DNA of 64,000 nucleotides from Streptosporangium canum (GCF_900113865.1 NZ_FOQY01000002.1:310001-374000); one strand, 5' to 3'. Positions 42,679 through 50,553 are shown, numbered from the stretch's first letter. Translations and numbers: made by a program. Notes: a model not told the origin generated them from the letters alone.

Positions 42679-42808
42679 TCTCACAAACGCCCCATTCCCG
42701 GAGGAAGATCAATCGGGTGTCCGGTGCCCGTCTGGATCACCGATTCCTTTCTCACAACTCGTTCTCACTCAAAGAGCGGGAGCCGCCTCTTGTGAGAAAT
42801 GTTTGTGA
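42679..42808. promoter_or_regulatory. Candidate res site of the Tn3 element
   Basis: Repeated half-sites: CTCACAAA (42680), TTCTCACAA (42749-42757), TTCTCACTC (42762), TTGTGAGAA (42790-42798) and TTTGTGAC (about 42801). The second and fourth form an inverted pair 32 bp apart. A cluster of such boxes just upstream of a resolvase gene is the layout of Tn3 res sites. Confidence 0.55.
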
Positions 42809-43291
42809 CACCACGCGAGGCGTGGCCGACCTCCCCGCATTCTCCGCGCCCTCTGCCGACCACGCCGCCGACGACGTCGAGCGCCACCCGTGCCCGCGCT
42901 GCGGCGTGGCGGCGGGCTCGCCGTGCCGATCCCGTTCCGGCGCCATCGCCGGGACCTACCACACCGGTCGCTTCACCAAGGTCGGCCGGCTGGCCAAGCT
43001 ACTGCGGGTGCAAACCCCGGCCGACCGCGGACCGGGGCAGCCGTGGCGACCCGGCACCCAGCCGCCGGCCCCACTCACCGCGGATGCGCCGACATCAAGG
43101 CACACGCCCCGCACTGCCGCGTCATCCTCACCGTGGGCGACCTGATCATCCCCACCGGGAAACGCAAGGGCCGTAATCCGAGCCTGGCCAGCATCTACCG
43201 CGCCCTGGCCGAGCACGACAAGGCGCAGTCCTACCCCGACGCGGTCGCCCAGGCCCGCGCAGAGTTCGCCGAGCTCACAACAGAAACCTGA
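42792..43291 (+). pseudogene. tnpR: Tn3 resolvase (serine recombinase with N-terminal zinc finger), internally deleted
   Basis: Frame one gives the N-terminal zinc finger HPCPRCGVAAGSPCRSRSGAIAGTYHTGRF and the linker LLRVQTPADRGPGQPWRPGT. Near 43090 the match shifts frame to IKAHAPHCRVILTV, then jumps to GDLIIPTGKRKGRNPSLASIYRALAEHDKA, the normal C-terminal HTH part, ending TTET. Most of the catalytic domain with the active Ser and arginines is missing, so two deletions are needed to explain it. It ends three bases from the right inverted repeat. Confidence 0.75.
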
Positions 43292-43293
43292 CA

Positions 43294-43352
43294 GTATCAC
43301 CGCAGGTCACAGCTATATCTGTTGGATTCTTCGACAGGACTACCGGGCCCCC
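43294..43352 (-). repeat. Right terminal inverted repeat of Tn3-family element
   Basis: Reverse complement of the left end at 37544-37602 with about four mismatches in 59 positions; the outer tip is again GGGG when read inward. The sigma factor gene begins about 110 bp beyond it. Confidence 0.85.
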
Positions 43353-43462
43353 GGGGCAGGGAAGCACCGAACAGCTCACCGAACACCCCGCCGCCCCGCG
43401 ACAAGGACAACTCTTTTGACACCACCACCTCACATCCGACCCGCCCGCAACGTTTACCCGAT

Positions 43463-43963
43463 GTGAGACAGCATCCCTTCGAAAAGATCGTGGCTGAGCA
43501 CGGGCCGACGGTGCTGCGCGTGTGCCGCGCCGTCCTCGGCCCCACCACCGCCGCCGAAGACGCCTGGTCGGAGACGTTCCTTTCCGCGATGCAGGCCTAC
43601 CCGGCCCTGCGAGCGGACAGCAACGTCGAAGCATGGCTGGTCACCATCGCCCACCGCAAAGCCGTCGACCAGCTACGCGCCGAGACCCGGCGGGCGATCC
43701 CCACCGACAACCTGCCCGAACGCCCAGCCACCGACGGCCTGCCCGGCGACGGCCTGCCCGGCGACGGGCAATCACAGCTGTGGAACGCACTGCACGCACT
43801 GCCCGTCAAACAACGCCAGACCATCGCCTACCACTACCTGGCCGGCCTGCCGTACGCCGAAGTCGCCCAGATCCTGGGCGGCAGCCCGCAGGCCGCCAGA
43901 AGAGCCGCCGCCGACGGCATCGCCACACTGCGCAAGACCTACCCCAAAGGAGAGGACCGATGA
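43463..43963 (+). CDS. ECF-type RNA polymerase sigma factor
   Basis: 166 aa from GTG 43463. Region 2 reads EKIVAEHGPTVLRVCRAVLGPTTAAEDAWSETFLSAMQAYP and NVEAWLVTIAHRKAVDQLR; region 4 is LPVKQRQTIAYHYLAGLPYAEVAQILGGSPQAARRAAADG, the usual sigma-70 HTH. No anti-sigma gene follows; instead the stop overlaps the start of an Ogt gene. The frame is open back into the transposon end (TTG 43322), and no good ribosome site precedes 43463, so the native start may have been cut by the insertion. Probably controls a DNA-alkylation response with its partner. Confidence 0.75.
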   Translation: MRQHPFEKIVAEHGPTVLRVCRAVLGPTTAAEDAWSETFLSAMQAYPALRADSNVEAWLVTIAHRKAVDQLRAETRRAIPTDNLPERPATDGLPGDGLPGDGQSQLWNALHALPVKQRQTIAYHYLAGLPYAEVAQILGGSPQAARRAAADGIATLRKTYPKGEDR

Positions 43964-44586
43964 CGACCACACCTCCCAACCCGGTCGACGGCGACGACCT
44001 GCTCGGCAGGCTGCCCGAGGCCGACCAGGCGACCCAGACCCGCCTGCACGCCCGCCTGGCCGCGGCCGCCGAACAGGCCGGGATCCTCGACGTCGCCTAC
44101 CGCACCCTCGACACCCCCGTCGGGCCACTACTGCTGGCCGCGACCGAGCACGGCCTGGTACGCGTGGCCTACGCCAGCGAGGACCACGACAAGGTCCTGG
44201 ACCGACTCGCCGAGACCGTCAGCTCCCGCCTGCTGCGCGCCCCGGCCCGCCTGGACGACGCCGCCCGCCAGCTGGGGGAGTACTTCACCGGCCGGCGCAG
44301 CCTGTTCGACCTGCCCCTGGACCTGCGCCTGGCCCACGGCTTCCGCCGCGAGGTCCTGTCACACCTGCGCGACATCGGCTACGGCACCACCGCCAGCTAC
44401 GCCGCCGTCGCCACCGCCGCGGGCAGCCCCCGAGCGGTACGCGCCGTCGGCACCGCCTGCGCCACCAACCCGCTGCCGGTAGTCGTACCCTGCCACCGTG
44501 TCATCCGCAGCGACGGCACCATCGGCCACTACGTCGGAGGCGCCGAGGCCAAAAAGACCCTGCTGACCCTGGAGGCCACCCCGTGA
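43960..44586 (+). CDS. ogt: Methylated-DNA--protein-cysteine methyltransferase
   Basis: 208 aa. The acceptor Cys lies in NPLPVVVPCHRVIRSDGTIGHYVGG, the PCHRV signature of O6-alkylguanine-DNA alkyltransferases, with the RAVGTACATNP turn before it. An extra 45-residue N-terminal segment (GDDLLGRLPEADQATQTRLHARL) precedes the usual VAYRTLDTPVGPLLLAATEHGL start, a layout seen when the gene is paired with a sigma factor. Repairs O6-methylguanine by suicide transfer. ATG 43960 overlaps the sigma factor stop (ATGA), after AAAGGAGAGG. Confidence 0.9.
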   Translation: MTTTPPNPVDGDDLLGRLPEADQATQTRLHARLAAAAEQAGILDVAYRTLDTPVGPLLLAATEHGLVRVAYASEDHDKVLDRLAETVSSRLLRAPARLDDAARQLGEYFTGRRSLFDLPLDLRLAHGFRREVLSHLRDIGYGTTASYAAVATAAGSPRAVRAVGTACATNPLPVVVPCHRVIRSDGTIGHYVGGAEAKKTLLTLEATP

Positions 44587-44701
44587 ACACCCCACCTGGG
44601 CGGGGGAGCGATCTTCAACCTCCGGCCTGACGCACTGCGGCTCCGGCCGTCCACGTGGGCTCCGGTTTCCCCAGCAGGGGACTGGCTGCCACACTCGTTA
44701 A

Positions 44702-45214
44702 GTGGATCATCGTTCCCGCGTCTGGGCCCAGCGACGGTTACGGTCGCTGATGTGGCTGGAGTTGCTCAACATCCCGCTGCAGGCGGTGATCTGGTTCGGC
44801 AAGGCGGGGTTTCCGGTGACCGCGGCAAACAGCGTCGGCTTCGCGTTGTTCGCCCTTCTCCTGCTGGAGGGAGCCGGGTATTGGGCAGCCAAGCTCCGCC
44901 AGATCGCCACGCGAAACAGGTCCCTCCCCGGAGCCGGTGTCTTCATGGTCGCCCGCAGGGGCAACGTCGCCGTGCTGGCCGCTGGATTGCCGTTCATCAT
45001 CTGGGCGGTGGTGGTCGATCCGGGGACAGGAAGCTGGCCGGGCCTGGGGTTCGGGCTGTTCGCGGTGCTGGAGCAGGTGAATTACTTCCATGTCCAGCTC
45101 ATGTACGACACCGCTGAGGATCTCCGCTACCTGCGCTCGCGTGGCCTGCGCCGCGCCCATCTGGCCCGCGATCTCGCAGTCCAGGCAAGAACGCGTTGCC
45201 TATCGCGCCCCTGA
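44702..45214 (+). CDS. Hypothetical integral membrane protein
   Basis: 170 aa with about four helices: MWLELLNIPLQAVIWFGKAGF, VGFALFALLLLEGAGYWAAKL, VAVLAAGLPFIIWAVVV and GLGFGLFAVLEQVNYFHVQLM. Ends in an Arg-rich tail (LRYLRSRGLRRAHLARD). No family recognised. GTG 44702 lacks a ribosome site and ATG 44750 is also possible. It stands alone after the sigma/ogt operon. Confidence 0.55.
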   Translation: MDHRSRVWAQRRLRSLMWLELLNIPLQAVIWFGKAGFPVTAANSVGFALFALLLLEGAGYWAAKLRQIATRNRSLPGAGVFMVARRGNVAVLAAGLPFIIWAVVVDPGTGSWPGLGFGLFAVLEQVNYFHVQLMYDTAEDLRYLRSRGLRRAHLARDLAVQARTRCLSRP

Positions 45215-45322
45215 TGACGACCGGCGGTCACCGCTGCGACCTCGGCAAGACCATCAAGCGACAGACCACCCTTGCTGCCCGGCCCGGACAGACAGGTTGA
45301 AGATCAAGCTCAGAAGGTGTCT

Positions 45323-46015
45323 TCAATCCCACTGACGAACTCCGGCAGAGTCGGAGATGGGCGGTGAGCCTCGGCGGTCCGAGGCGGACGAGTCCAGTTC
45401 GTCCGCTCGCCGGAGGTCCTTGGGGCGGCCTAGGGCGCGGCGCATCCGGATCAGGTCTTTTCGGGAGACGTAGTGAACCTCCAGGCCGCCCCGGTCGACC
45501 GCGGTGATCGCGCGCTCGAGGAACCCCCGCACCCGAAGATCGCCCCAGGGGAGCGCCGGGGTGCAGCAGTCGCCGCCGGCTCCGGGGGAGGTGAACTGCA
45601 CTTTGGGGCGGAGAAAGAAATCCGGGCGAGTCGCTACAGGGTTGCCCTTTTCGTCAAAAAGTTGGGCGTTGACGGAGGTGAAGGCGGCCGCCAGGGCCGG
45701 GGCATGAGCCGGGGCGCCGTCCCAGAGCAGGTCCAGATCGCCGGTCAGTTCGGCCGATCCATGCATGATGCCGGCGACCTGCCCGATCACCACGGCCCGG
45801 ACGCCGTTGTGATGGAGGGCTTCGAGCAGAGGGAACGGATCGAACCCGAGGGCGGCGTCCGTGCCGATCGTGCCGACGTCGTCGTCGGCGTCCTGGTGGC
45901 CCAGGCCGGTGCCCGCCCGGCTGAGGGCCAGTTCACGGGTACGCCGGGCGGCGGCGCGGAGTCGTTGCAGCGGTTCGTCGATCATCTGATTCATGTAACA
46001 CCCGGTCGAGCTCAT
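45323..46015 (-). CDS. Nucleotidyltransferase-fold protein
   Basis: 230 aa. PFPLLEALHHNGVRAVVIGQVAGIMHGSAELTGDLDLLWDG has the pattern of minimal nucleotidyltransferases (GG/GQ-x-A-x-x-x-HGS followed by D-x-D, here DLDLLWD). The remainder, with VRGFLERAITAVDRGGLEVHYVSRKDLIRMRRALGRPKDL, matches the C-terminal part of AbiEii/MNT-like proteins. No antitoxin-type partner (AbiEi or HEPN) is next to it, so it may be an orphan. Starts at 46015 or 45994. Confidence 0.6.
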   Translation of the reverse strand: MSSTGCYMNQMIDEPLQRLRAAARRTRELALSRAGTGLGHQDADDDVGTIGTDAALGFDPFPLLEALHHNGVRAVVIGQVAGIMHGSAELTGDLDLLWDGAPAHAPALAAAFTSVNAQLFDEKGNPVATRPDFFLRPKVQFTSPGAGGDCCTPALPWGDLRVRGFLERAITAVDRGGLEVHYVSRKDLIRMRRALGRPKDLRRADELDSSASDRRGSPPISDSAGVRQWD

Positions 46016-47197
46016 GGCGCACTCGAATTTTTATGATCATCGAAGGGGGCGAAGGCGACCTTCCTGGAGGTCTCGCTCACGTTGAAGCGACATGGCAACA
46101 GCAACGTCCAGGTTGTCTCATGCGATGGGGTCGGAGGCGTCGCGATGGTAATTCTTATACCAAACAGAATTCACCTTCTGTCTGGTTAAGGATTTCATTG
46201 TCCCGATAGGGGTGGTTGGGGCCGGATCGGTTGCGGGATCTTCCGGTTCGGCGCGCTCGGCGCGTGGACTCCGGAGTCGCCGGCGCACCGAGGGCGCCCG
46301 GGACGATCCGGAGCCGGCGGAGCCGGTGCGATCTCGGGCCGCCGGGTGGCGCGGGCACCGGCGGATCTGACGGTGGATTCGGCGGCTGAGGGCCGCCCGG
46401 CGGCCGGCGATCTTGATTTGGGGGCTTTTGGGGGTTTTCGGGGACGAACTGTTGTCCGGCGGCCCGGGGTGGCCGTGGGTCTCGCGTCGGCGCCGGCGGG
46501 CGCGGGCTGTGGAAGCCGGGGTGCGTGTTGCGGGGTCGATGGCGCCCGATGGCGCCCGATGCCGTGATGCGCGGCGGGCTCCGGCTCCCCTGTCTTTTTG
46601 ATGCATAATTTTACTTATGCAGCGCTTGTGATCCTCCCGCTTCGCGCCGGGAATTCCCGTGTGATCGCCGTCTCGCCGTACAGCCCCGTCTCTTGGCGTC
46701 TCATGGTGTGCGCGTGCGGGGGGCGGCGCTGTCGCTGTGTGGTGAGGGGGTGGAGGGGGTGTGCCGGCCGCCCGCGGCCGGTTGTCGACGTTCGGTTCGG
46801 GTGAAGGGCCGCTCACCTTCTGTGGGCGGTGGTGGTACGGCGGGCCGCTTTCCCGATGTGCCGCTCCCCCGGCCCGGCGGGCCGCTCTGTGATGGGTTTT
46901 CGCGGGGGTGGCGTGCCGCACCGGTCTCCTGCCGCACCGGTCTCCTGCCGCGCCGGTTCTTCTGCCGTCCGGCCGCCGGCGCGGGTGCCCCTCCCCTGCC
47001 CCGGTGAGGTGTGGGCGGGGTGGCCTGCGGCGTCAGCGGGGTCTTTCGGCCTGGGCGCCGCTGTGTTCGTGCTGGGATGTGCGGTTCGGGCGGGCCGCGG
47101 TGGGCCGGTGGCGGTGGTGGTTATAGTTGCCTGTGATCACGGTGTCGGCCCCTTCCCGGTAGAGCGGGGTCTGGTTCGTTCGCGCGGGAGGCTGAGT
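46016..47197. other. Long gap without identified gene
   Basis: 1.18 kb in which I find no convincing gene. The first 200 bases and a patch near 46595-46640 are AT-richer and may hold promoters. There is a short tandem (GATGGCGCCC twice, 46537-46560) and a triple repeat at 46914-46962. The remaining open frames are Arg/His/Pro-rich and look like GC bias. Confidence 0.5.
46914..46962. repeat. 16-bp tandem repeat, three copies
   Basis: TGCCGCACCGGTCTCC occurs twice head to tail (46914-46945) and a third, decayed copy follows. Not a CRISPR: the copies are contiguous without spacers. Confidence 0.75.
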
Positions 47198-47797
47198 TTG
47201 GCCGGCCATGGCAGGGGGCGTCCGGGCTGGTTGCATGTGGGGCCTTTGGAGGAGCGGCTGACGCGGGGCTGGGATCCGGGGGTCTTTCCCGATGCCGGTC
47301 TGTTGCTGGGGGTCATGACGCTGGCGGCGGTTCCGCGTGGGCTCGCCGTCCGGTTGGCCGCTCATCTGAGCGGTGGTATTTGTCTGGGCCCCGGAGCTGT
47401 GCCGGATTTGCGTGGTTTTGAGTCTCTCAGGGATGTGCGGCTGCCGGTGCAGGACGGGGGGTGGGATCGCAGCCCGGGGGTGTACGACCCGGTGGCCCGG
47501 CGGATCGGCGTGGGGACCGTCCCCTCCCCCAGTGTCAGTGTCTGTGGTCATGAGCTCGGCCATGCCTGTGACCATATGGACGGGTTCCCCTCGCGGGCGC
47601 AGTTGTGGGCCGGTCTTCACCGGCAGTGCGCGGATCATCTGGCGTCGCCCTATCGGGAGGATGCCGGGGAGTTGTTCGCCGAGTGTTTCGCCTGCGTGCT
47701 GACCAGACGTGTCACCCGCCTCATCCGGCTGCTGGGAGATGAGGCGCGGGCCGAGGGGGTCTACCACTGGTTGTCGGGCCGCTACGGGATCGGTTGA
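47198..47797 (+). CDS. Small HELGH zinc metallopeptidase, anthrax-lethal-factor-like domain
   Basis: 199 aa from TTG 47198, chosen because GGGAGG lies exactly six bases upstream; no ATG or GTG in frame is as well placed. The zinc motif is SVCGHELGHACDHMDGF (H118, E119, H122), followed at 158-163 by ELFAECFA, whose Glu fits the third ligand as in the lethal-factor ATLF domain. The front half (LLLGVMTLAAVPRGLAVRLAAHLSGGICLGPG) is a helical and strand region. No signal peptide is evident, so a cytoplasmic role or export by another route is possible. It stands next to no toxin-like gene; target unknown. Confidence 0.6.
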   Translation: MAGHGRGRPGWLHVGPLEERLTRGWDPGVFPDAGLLLGVMTLAAVPRGLAVRLAAHLSGGICLGPGAVPDLRGFESLRDVRLPVQDGGWDRSPGVYDPVARRIGVGTVPSPSVSVCGHELGHACDHMDGFPSRAQLWAGLHRQCADHLASPYREDAGELFAECFACVLTRRVTRLIRLLGDEARAEGVYHWLSGRYGIG

Positions 47798-47887
47798 GCG
47801 GGTGGCCGGCAGGGGCGTCATGGCTGGCGGGGCGGTCGCGGGGCTATGCTGGCGGCGGGTGAACGGTGTCGGCGGGAGGGGGTTGCG

Positions 47888-48115
47888 TTGAACGTGATCA
47901 TGCTGCCGGGTGGTGTGCTCCGCGTGCCGTGGGCCGTCACGTTGGCTGACGGCACGAAGGTGGACGGGACCCGTGATGTCCGGCCGGGTGAGTGTGACTA
48001 TGAGCAGTGGCTGCCGTTGGCTCGGGCCGAAGACGACCTGTGGCGGCTGCAGGCGCTGGAGGCGGCGCGGGATGCGGAGATTTTGAGCCGGTGGCGGGCC
48101 CGTAAGAGCGCCTGA
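47888..48115 (+). CDS. Small hypothetical protein
   Basis: 75 aa from TTG 47888, behind GGGAGGGGG. Reads NVIMLPGGVLRVPWAVTLADGTKVDGTRDVRPGECDYEQW then a helix LARAEDDLWRLQALEAARDAEIL. A short beta part plus a coiled-coil-like helix; no family recognised. It follows the metallopeptidase gene on the same strand after 90 bases and might be its partner, though that is only position. Confidence 0.45.
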   Translation: MNVIMLPGGVLRVPWAVTLADGTKVDGTRDVRPGECDYEQWLPLARAEDDLWRLQALEAARDAEILSRWRARKSA

Positions 48116-48192
48116 CCGGCGGGCTGTGGTGCGGGTGGCGGCGTGTTTGCCGTTGTTGGGTTCCTGTGGTGCGTGATGCTGGTGTGTGCATG

Positions 48193-48222
48193 ATGTGATC
48201 GTGCTGTATGTGATCGTGCTGT
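48193..48222. repeat. 15-bp perfect tandem repeat before the recombinase gene
   Basis: ATGTGATCGTGCTGT twice in direct succession, 26 bp ahead of the recombinase ATG at 48248. The place suits a regulatory or recombinase-binding site; each unit holds GTGATC half-sites. Confidence 0.7.
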
Positions 48223-48247
48223 TCTGCGTTGCGGCGGGAGGGCCGTC

Positions 48248-49258
48248 ATGAGCGGCGGTGGTCGGCCGGTGGTGGGTCTGCCTGAGGCTGTCGCGGAGTT
48301 TCTGTCGGCGTTGCGTGCCAGGAAGCTGTCGGTGCACACCGTCGCCGGCTACCGGCGTGAGCTGGAGCTGGTGGCGGGGGCGGCCGCGGTCGCGGCGGGT
48401 GTGGGGGTGGCCGATCTGCAGGTGCGGCTGCTGAGCGGCCGGTTGGTCCGTACGGCGTTCGCCGAGTTCTCCGGGCCTCGTTCGGCGGCCAGTGTCAACC
48501 GGGCCTGGAGTGCCTGGAACCAGTTCTTGTCTTTTTGTGTGGCCGAGGGGCTGCTGGAGGGCAATCCGATGGCGGCGGTGCCCCGGCCCAAGCAGCCGGC
48601 CAAGGCCCCCAAGCCTCTTTTGGGTGATGGGAGCGCTTCGGTGACGTTGCTGGAGCGTGTCGCCGCCGGGGCGCGCAGGGCCCGTGATCCGTGGGTGGAG
48701 CGTGATCTGGTGGTTTTGGCGCTGGCGCTGGTTACCGGGATGCGTTCGGCGGAGTTGCTGGGCCTGACGTTGGGGTCGATCGGCGGTTCCCCCGGTGATC
48801 GGCGTATCCAGGTGCTGGGTAAGGGGGGCAGGAGCCGTTCGCTTCCGATCGAGCCTCCGCTTGAGCGGCTGGTGGAGTGTTATCTGGACAGTCGTCTGGC
48901 CCGTTTCGGGTTGAGTGCGCTTGCCCGTTCGGCGGCGTTGCTGGTCGACACCGGCAACGAGCCGTTGCGGCGGGGTGGTCTGCAGTATCTGGTCCGTCAG
49001 TGTTATCGCCATGCCGGTGTGCACGATCGGGTGCAGAGGGGCACGCTGGTGCATGCGTTGCGTCACGAGTTCGCCACGCGGCTGGCCGAGCGGGGGGCTT
49101 CGGCGCATGAGTTGATGGAGTTGCTGGGGCATTCCTCCATCGTCACGGGGCAGGCTTACGTCGCTTCGACGGCGCGTGAGGTGCGCCGGGCGGCGCAGGG
49201 CAATCCCGCCTATGGCGTGTTGGAGCGGTTGGGGCCGCAGGGGGGTCCGGCGGGTTGA
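48248..49258 (+). CDS. Tyrosine recombinase/integrase
   Basis: 336 aa. Core-binding domain about 10-110 (AVAEFLSALRARKLSVHTVAGYRRELE, SVNRAWSAWNQFLSFCVAEGLLEGNP). Catalytic residues: R in TGMRSAELLGL, H-x-x-R in HALRHEFATRL, H in LGHSSI, and Y in TGQAYV. All are intact. It is not close to the recombinase at 33.3 kb in sequence and lacks that gene's Gly-rich insert. Upstream is the 15-bp tandem repeat. No excisionase, phage or conjugation genes lie near, so its substrate is unknown. Confidence 0.8.
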   Translation: MSGGGRPVVGLPEAVAEFLSALRARKLSVHTVAGYRRELELVAGAAAVAAGVGVADLQVRLLSGRLVRTAFAEFSGPRSAASVNRAWSAWNQFLSFCVAEGLLEGNPMAAVPRPKQPAKAPKPLLGDGSASVTLLERVAAGARRARDPWVERDLVVLALALVTGMRSAELLGLTLGSIGGSPGDRRIQVLGKGGRSRSLPIEPPLERLVECYLDSRLARFGLSALARSAALLVDTGNEPLRRGGLQYLVRQCYRHAGVHDRVQRGTLVHALRHEFATRLAERGASAHELMELLGHSSIVTGQAYVASTAREVRRAAQGNPAYGVLERLGPQGGPAG

Positions 49259-49286
49259 GGGGGCGGCCGGTGGTGGTTTGAGGGGG

Positions 49287-49697
49287 TCAGTCGCTGGTGT
49301 CGGTGCGCGGCCGTATCTGGTCGGCCAGGTGTCGCAGGCTCTCGTCGAGGGTGCGGTCGATGTCGTCGTCGGCGGGGGTGTGGTCGTCGTCGTGGAAGGA
49401 CAGGTGGATGGTGGCCTGGCTGGTTGCGTCGCCGTTGTCGGTCACCTGGAGCCGGCCTGCGTAGCGGCTGTCGTCGCGGGTTGCCCATTCGATGCGCAGG
49501 TGTTCGGGGTCGGTTTGCAGGAGTGCGTGGGCGTCGCGGCCGGTGCTGTCTTCGTGGACGGTGACGGCGGGCAGGACCTCGGGCCGTATGTGCAGGTCCT
49601 GGGGTAGCCAGTGGTGGGGTGCGTCGAGGTCGTTGGCCTGGTCGAAGACGGTCTGCGGTGGTGCGGGCATGGTGCGGGAACGTTCGTGCTCGCTCAT
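49287..49697 (-). CDS. SRPBCC/START-like small protein
   Basis: 136 aa. RTMPAPPQTVFDQANDLDAPHHWLPQDLHIRPEV is the usual start of SRPBCC (polyketide cyclase / START-like) proteins, in which the first strand is followed by A-P-x-x-V-F and a W-P turn. Strands with AVTVHEDSTGRDAHALLQTD, LRIEWATRDDSRYAGRLQV and ATIHLSFHDDD follow, then a helix. Binds an unknown hydrophobic ligand. GAGGAG before the ATG supports the start. Convergent with the recombinase gene. Confidence 0.6.
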   Translation of the reverse strand: MSEHERSRTMPAPPQTVFDQANDLDAPHHWLPQDLHIRPEVLPAVTVHEDSTGRDAHALLQTDPEHLRIEWATRDDSRYAGRLQVTDNGDATSQATIHLSFHDDDHTPADDDIDRTLDESLRHLADQIRPRTDTSD

Positions 49698-49774
49698 GGG
49701 TGATCACTCCTCGCTGTGGTCGCGTTGGGTGATCACTTACCCCTGTGGGGGTGGTCCATTCATGAAAGTGCAGG

Positions 49775-50050
49775 TCACGGGGGTGGTGGTGGGGTGGGGT
49801 GGATCTTCCTGACGAGGCGTGCGGCGGCTCGGTGGCTCATTCCGGTCTCGCCGCGTACGAGGAAGACGGCCTGGTCGAACTGGTCGGAGGCTTTGAGTTG
49901 GAGGATCTGTTCGATGAGTTCGGGGCCGATGCCGCCGCCGACGAGGGCGTTGCGGGGGCGTTGCGTCATCCGTACGGCGAGCACGATGAGGGCGATGATC
50001 ACTATGGCGATGACTGCCGTCAAAAGGAGGGTGACGATCAGGTTCGGCAT
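49775..50050 (-). CDS. Small single-span membrane protein
   Basis: 91 aa. One N-terminal helix (LIVTLLLTAVIAIVIIALIVLAV), then a basic patch and a soluble part with GGGIGPELIEQILQLKASDQFDQAVFLVRGETGMSHRAAARLVRKI that looks like a short helical hairpin. A Pro tail ends it. No named family. The same strand and direction as the SRPBCC gene, separated by 77 bp. Confidence 0.55.
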   Translation of the reverse strand: MPNLIVTLLLTAVIAIVIIALIVLAVRMTQRPRNALVGGGIGPELIEQILQLKASDQFDQAVFLVRGETGMSHRAAARLVRKIHPTPPPPP

Positions 50051-50235
50051 GGGGTGAGCGTACCCTCGCGGGGGTGTGGTGGGCAGGTGGGTCGTCTTCG
50101 TCTGTGGGGTTGTCGCTTACCGCGGGTGGCGGGGGTTACGCGCGGGGAGGTCTTGCGCTCCCCCGCTGACCTGGTCGTCCGGCCGGCCGGTTCCCGGTTC
50201 GGGTCGGGGGGTGTGGGGGCGTCGTGGGGCGGGGT

Positions 50236-50553
50236 TCAGCCGAGGGGGAAGGCGGTGGCGGAGACGACGGCGTGCAGTGGGAGCGGCTGGTAGATGTGGG
50301 GGAAGGTCTCGGTTGAGTCGGCGGGGGTCTCCATGCGCACGTCCAGGCCGGCCGGGTCGATGGTCAGCAGCACCAGGGCCTGGCCGACGTCGCGGTAGAA
50401 GCGGTGGATGACGCCCTGTAGCTGGGTGTGGTCGGCGCAGGCGTGGATGAAGCCCTCTTGTTCGAGGGTGCGGCCGAGGGTGGAGACGCGGTACTCCCCC
50501 GCGGTTTGGGCGGCTTCCCAGTCGGTGGCCAGGGCCAGGTGCAGGATGGTCAT
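50236..50553 (-). CDS. DUF952 family protein
   Basis: 105 aa. MTILHLALATDWEAAQTAGEYRVSTLGRTLEQEGFIHACADHTQLQGVIHRFYRDVGQALVLLTIDP matches the DUF952 family (GFIHxS near residue 36 and the LVLLTID strand). Function unknown; sometimes fused to acetyl- or glutathione-transferase genes. GGAGG lies ten bases before the ATG at 50553, so the longer open frame to 50706 is not needed. Confidence 0.8.
   Translation of the reverse strand: MTILHLALATDWEAAQTAGEYRVSTLGRTLEQEGFIHACADHTQLQGVIHRFYRDVGQALVLLTIDPAGLDVRMETPADSTETFPHIYQPLPLHAVVSATAFPLG

Larger units (their letters stand above)
37544..43352. mobile_element. Tn3-family transposon with decayed machinery and four intact cargo genes
   Basis: A 5.8-kb unit bounded by 59-bp inverted repeats that start with GGGG. 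Just inside the left end is the N-terminus of a Tn3 transposase; just inside the right end is a zinc-finger resolvase with a large internal deletion, plus a candidate res site. Between them are sulP, merR, tetR and MFS genes, all apparently intact. Flanking pentamers are AGGGC and GGGGC, a possible 5-bp target duplication with one change, though in GC-rich DNA that is weak. Without transposase it could move only with help from a related element. Confidence 0.8.

Noticed and set aside
46118-46921. 267-codon reverse open frame in the 46-47 kb gap
   Set aside because: Arg/His/Pro-rich, no ribosome site, no recognisable domain.
46914-46962. Possible CRISPR array
   Set aside because: Units are contiguous with no spacers, only three copies, and no cas genes are present.
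47033-49132. 699-codon reverse open frame over the peptidase and recombinase genes
   Set aside because: Low-complexity Arg/Thr/Pro/Gln composition and two well-supported genes on the opposite strand.
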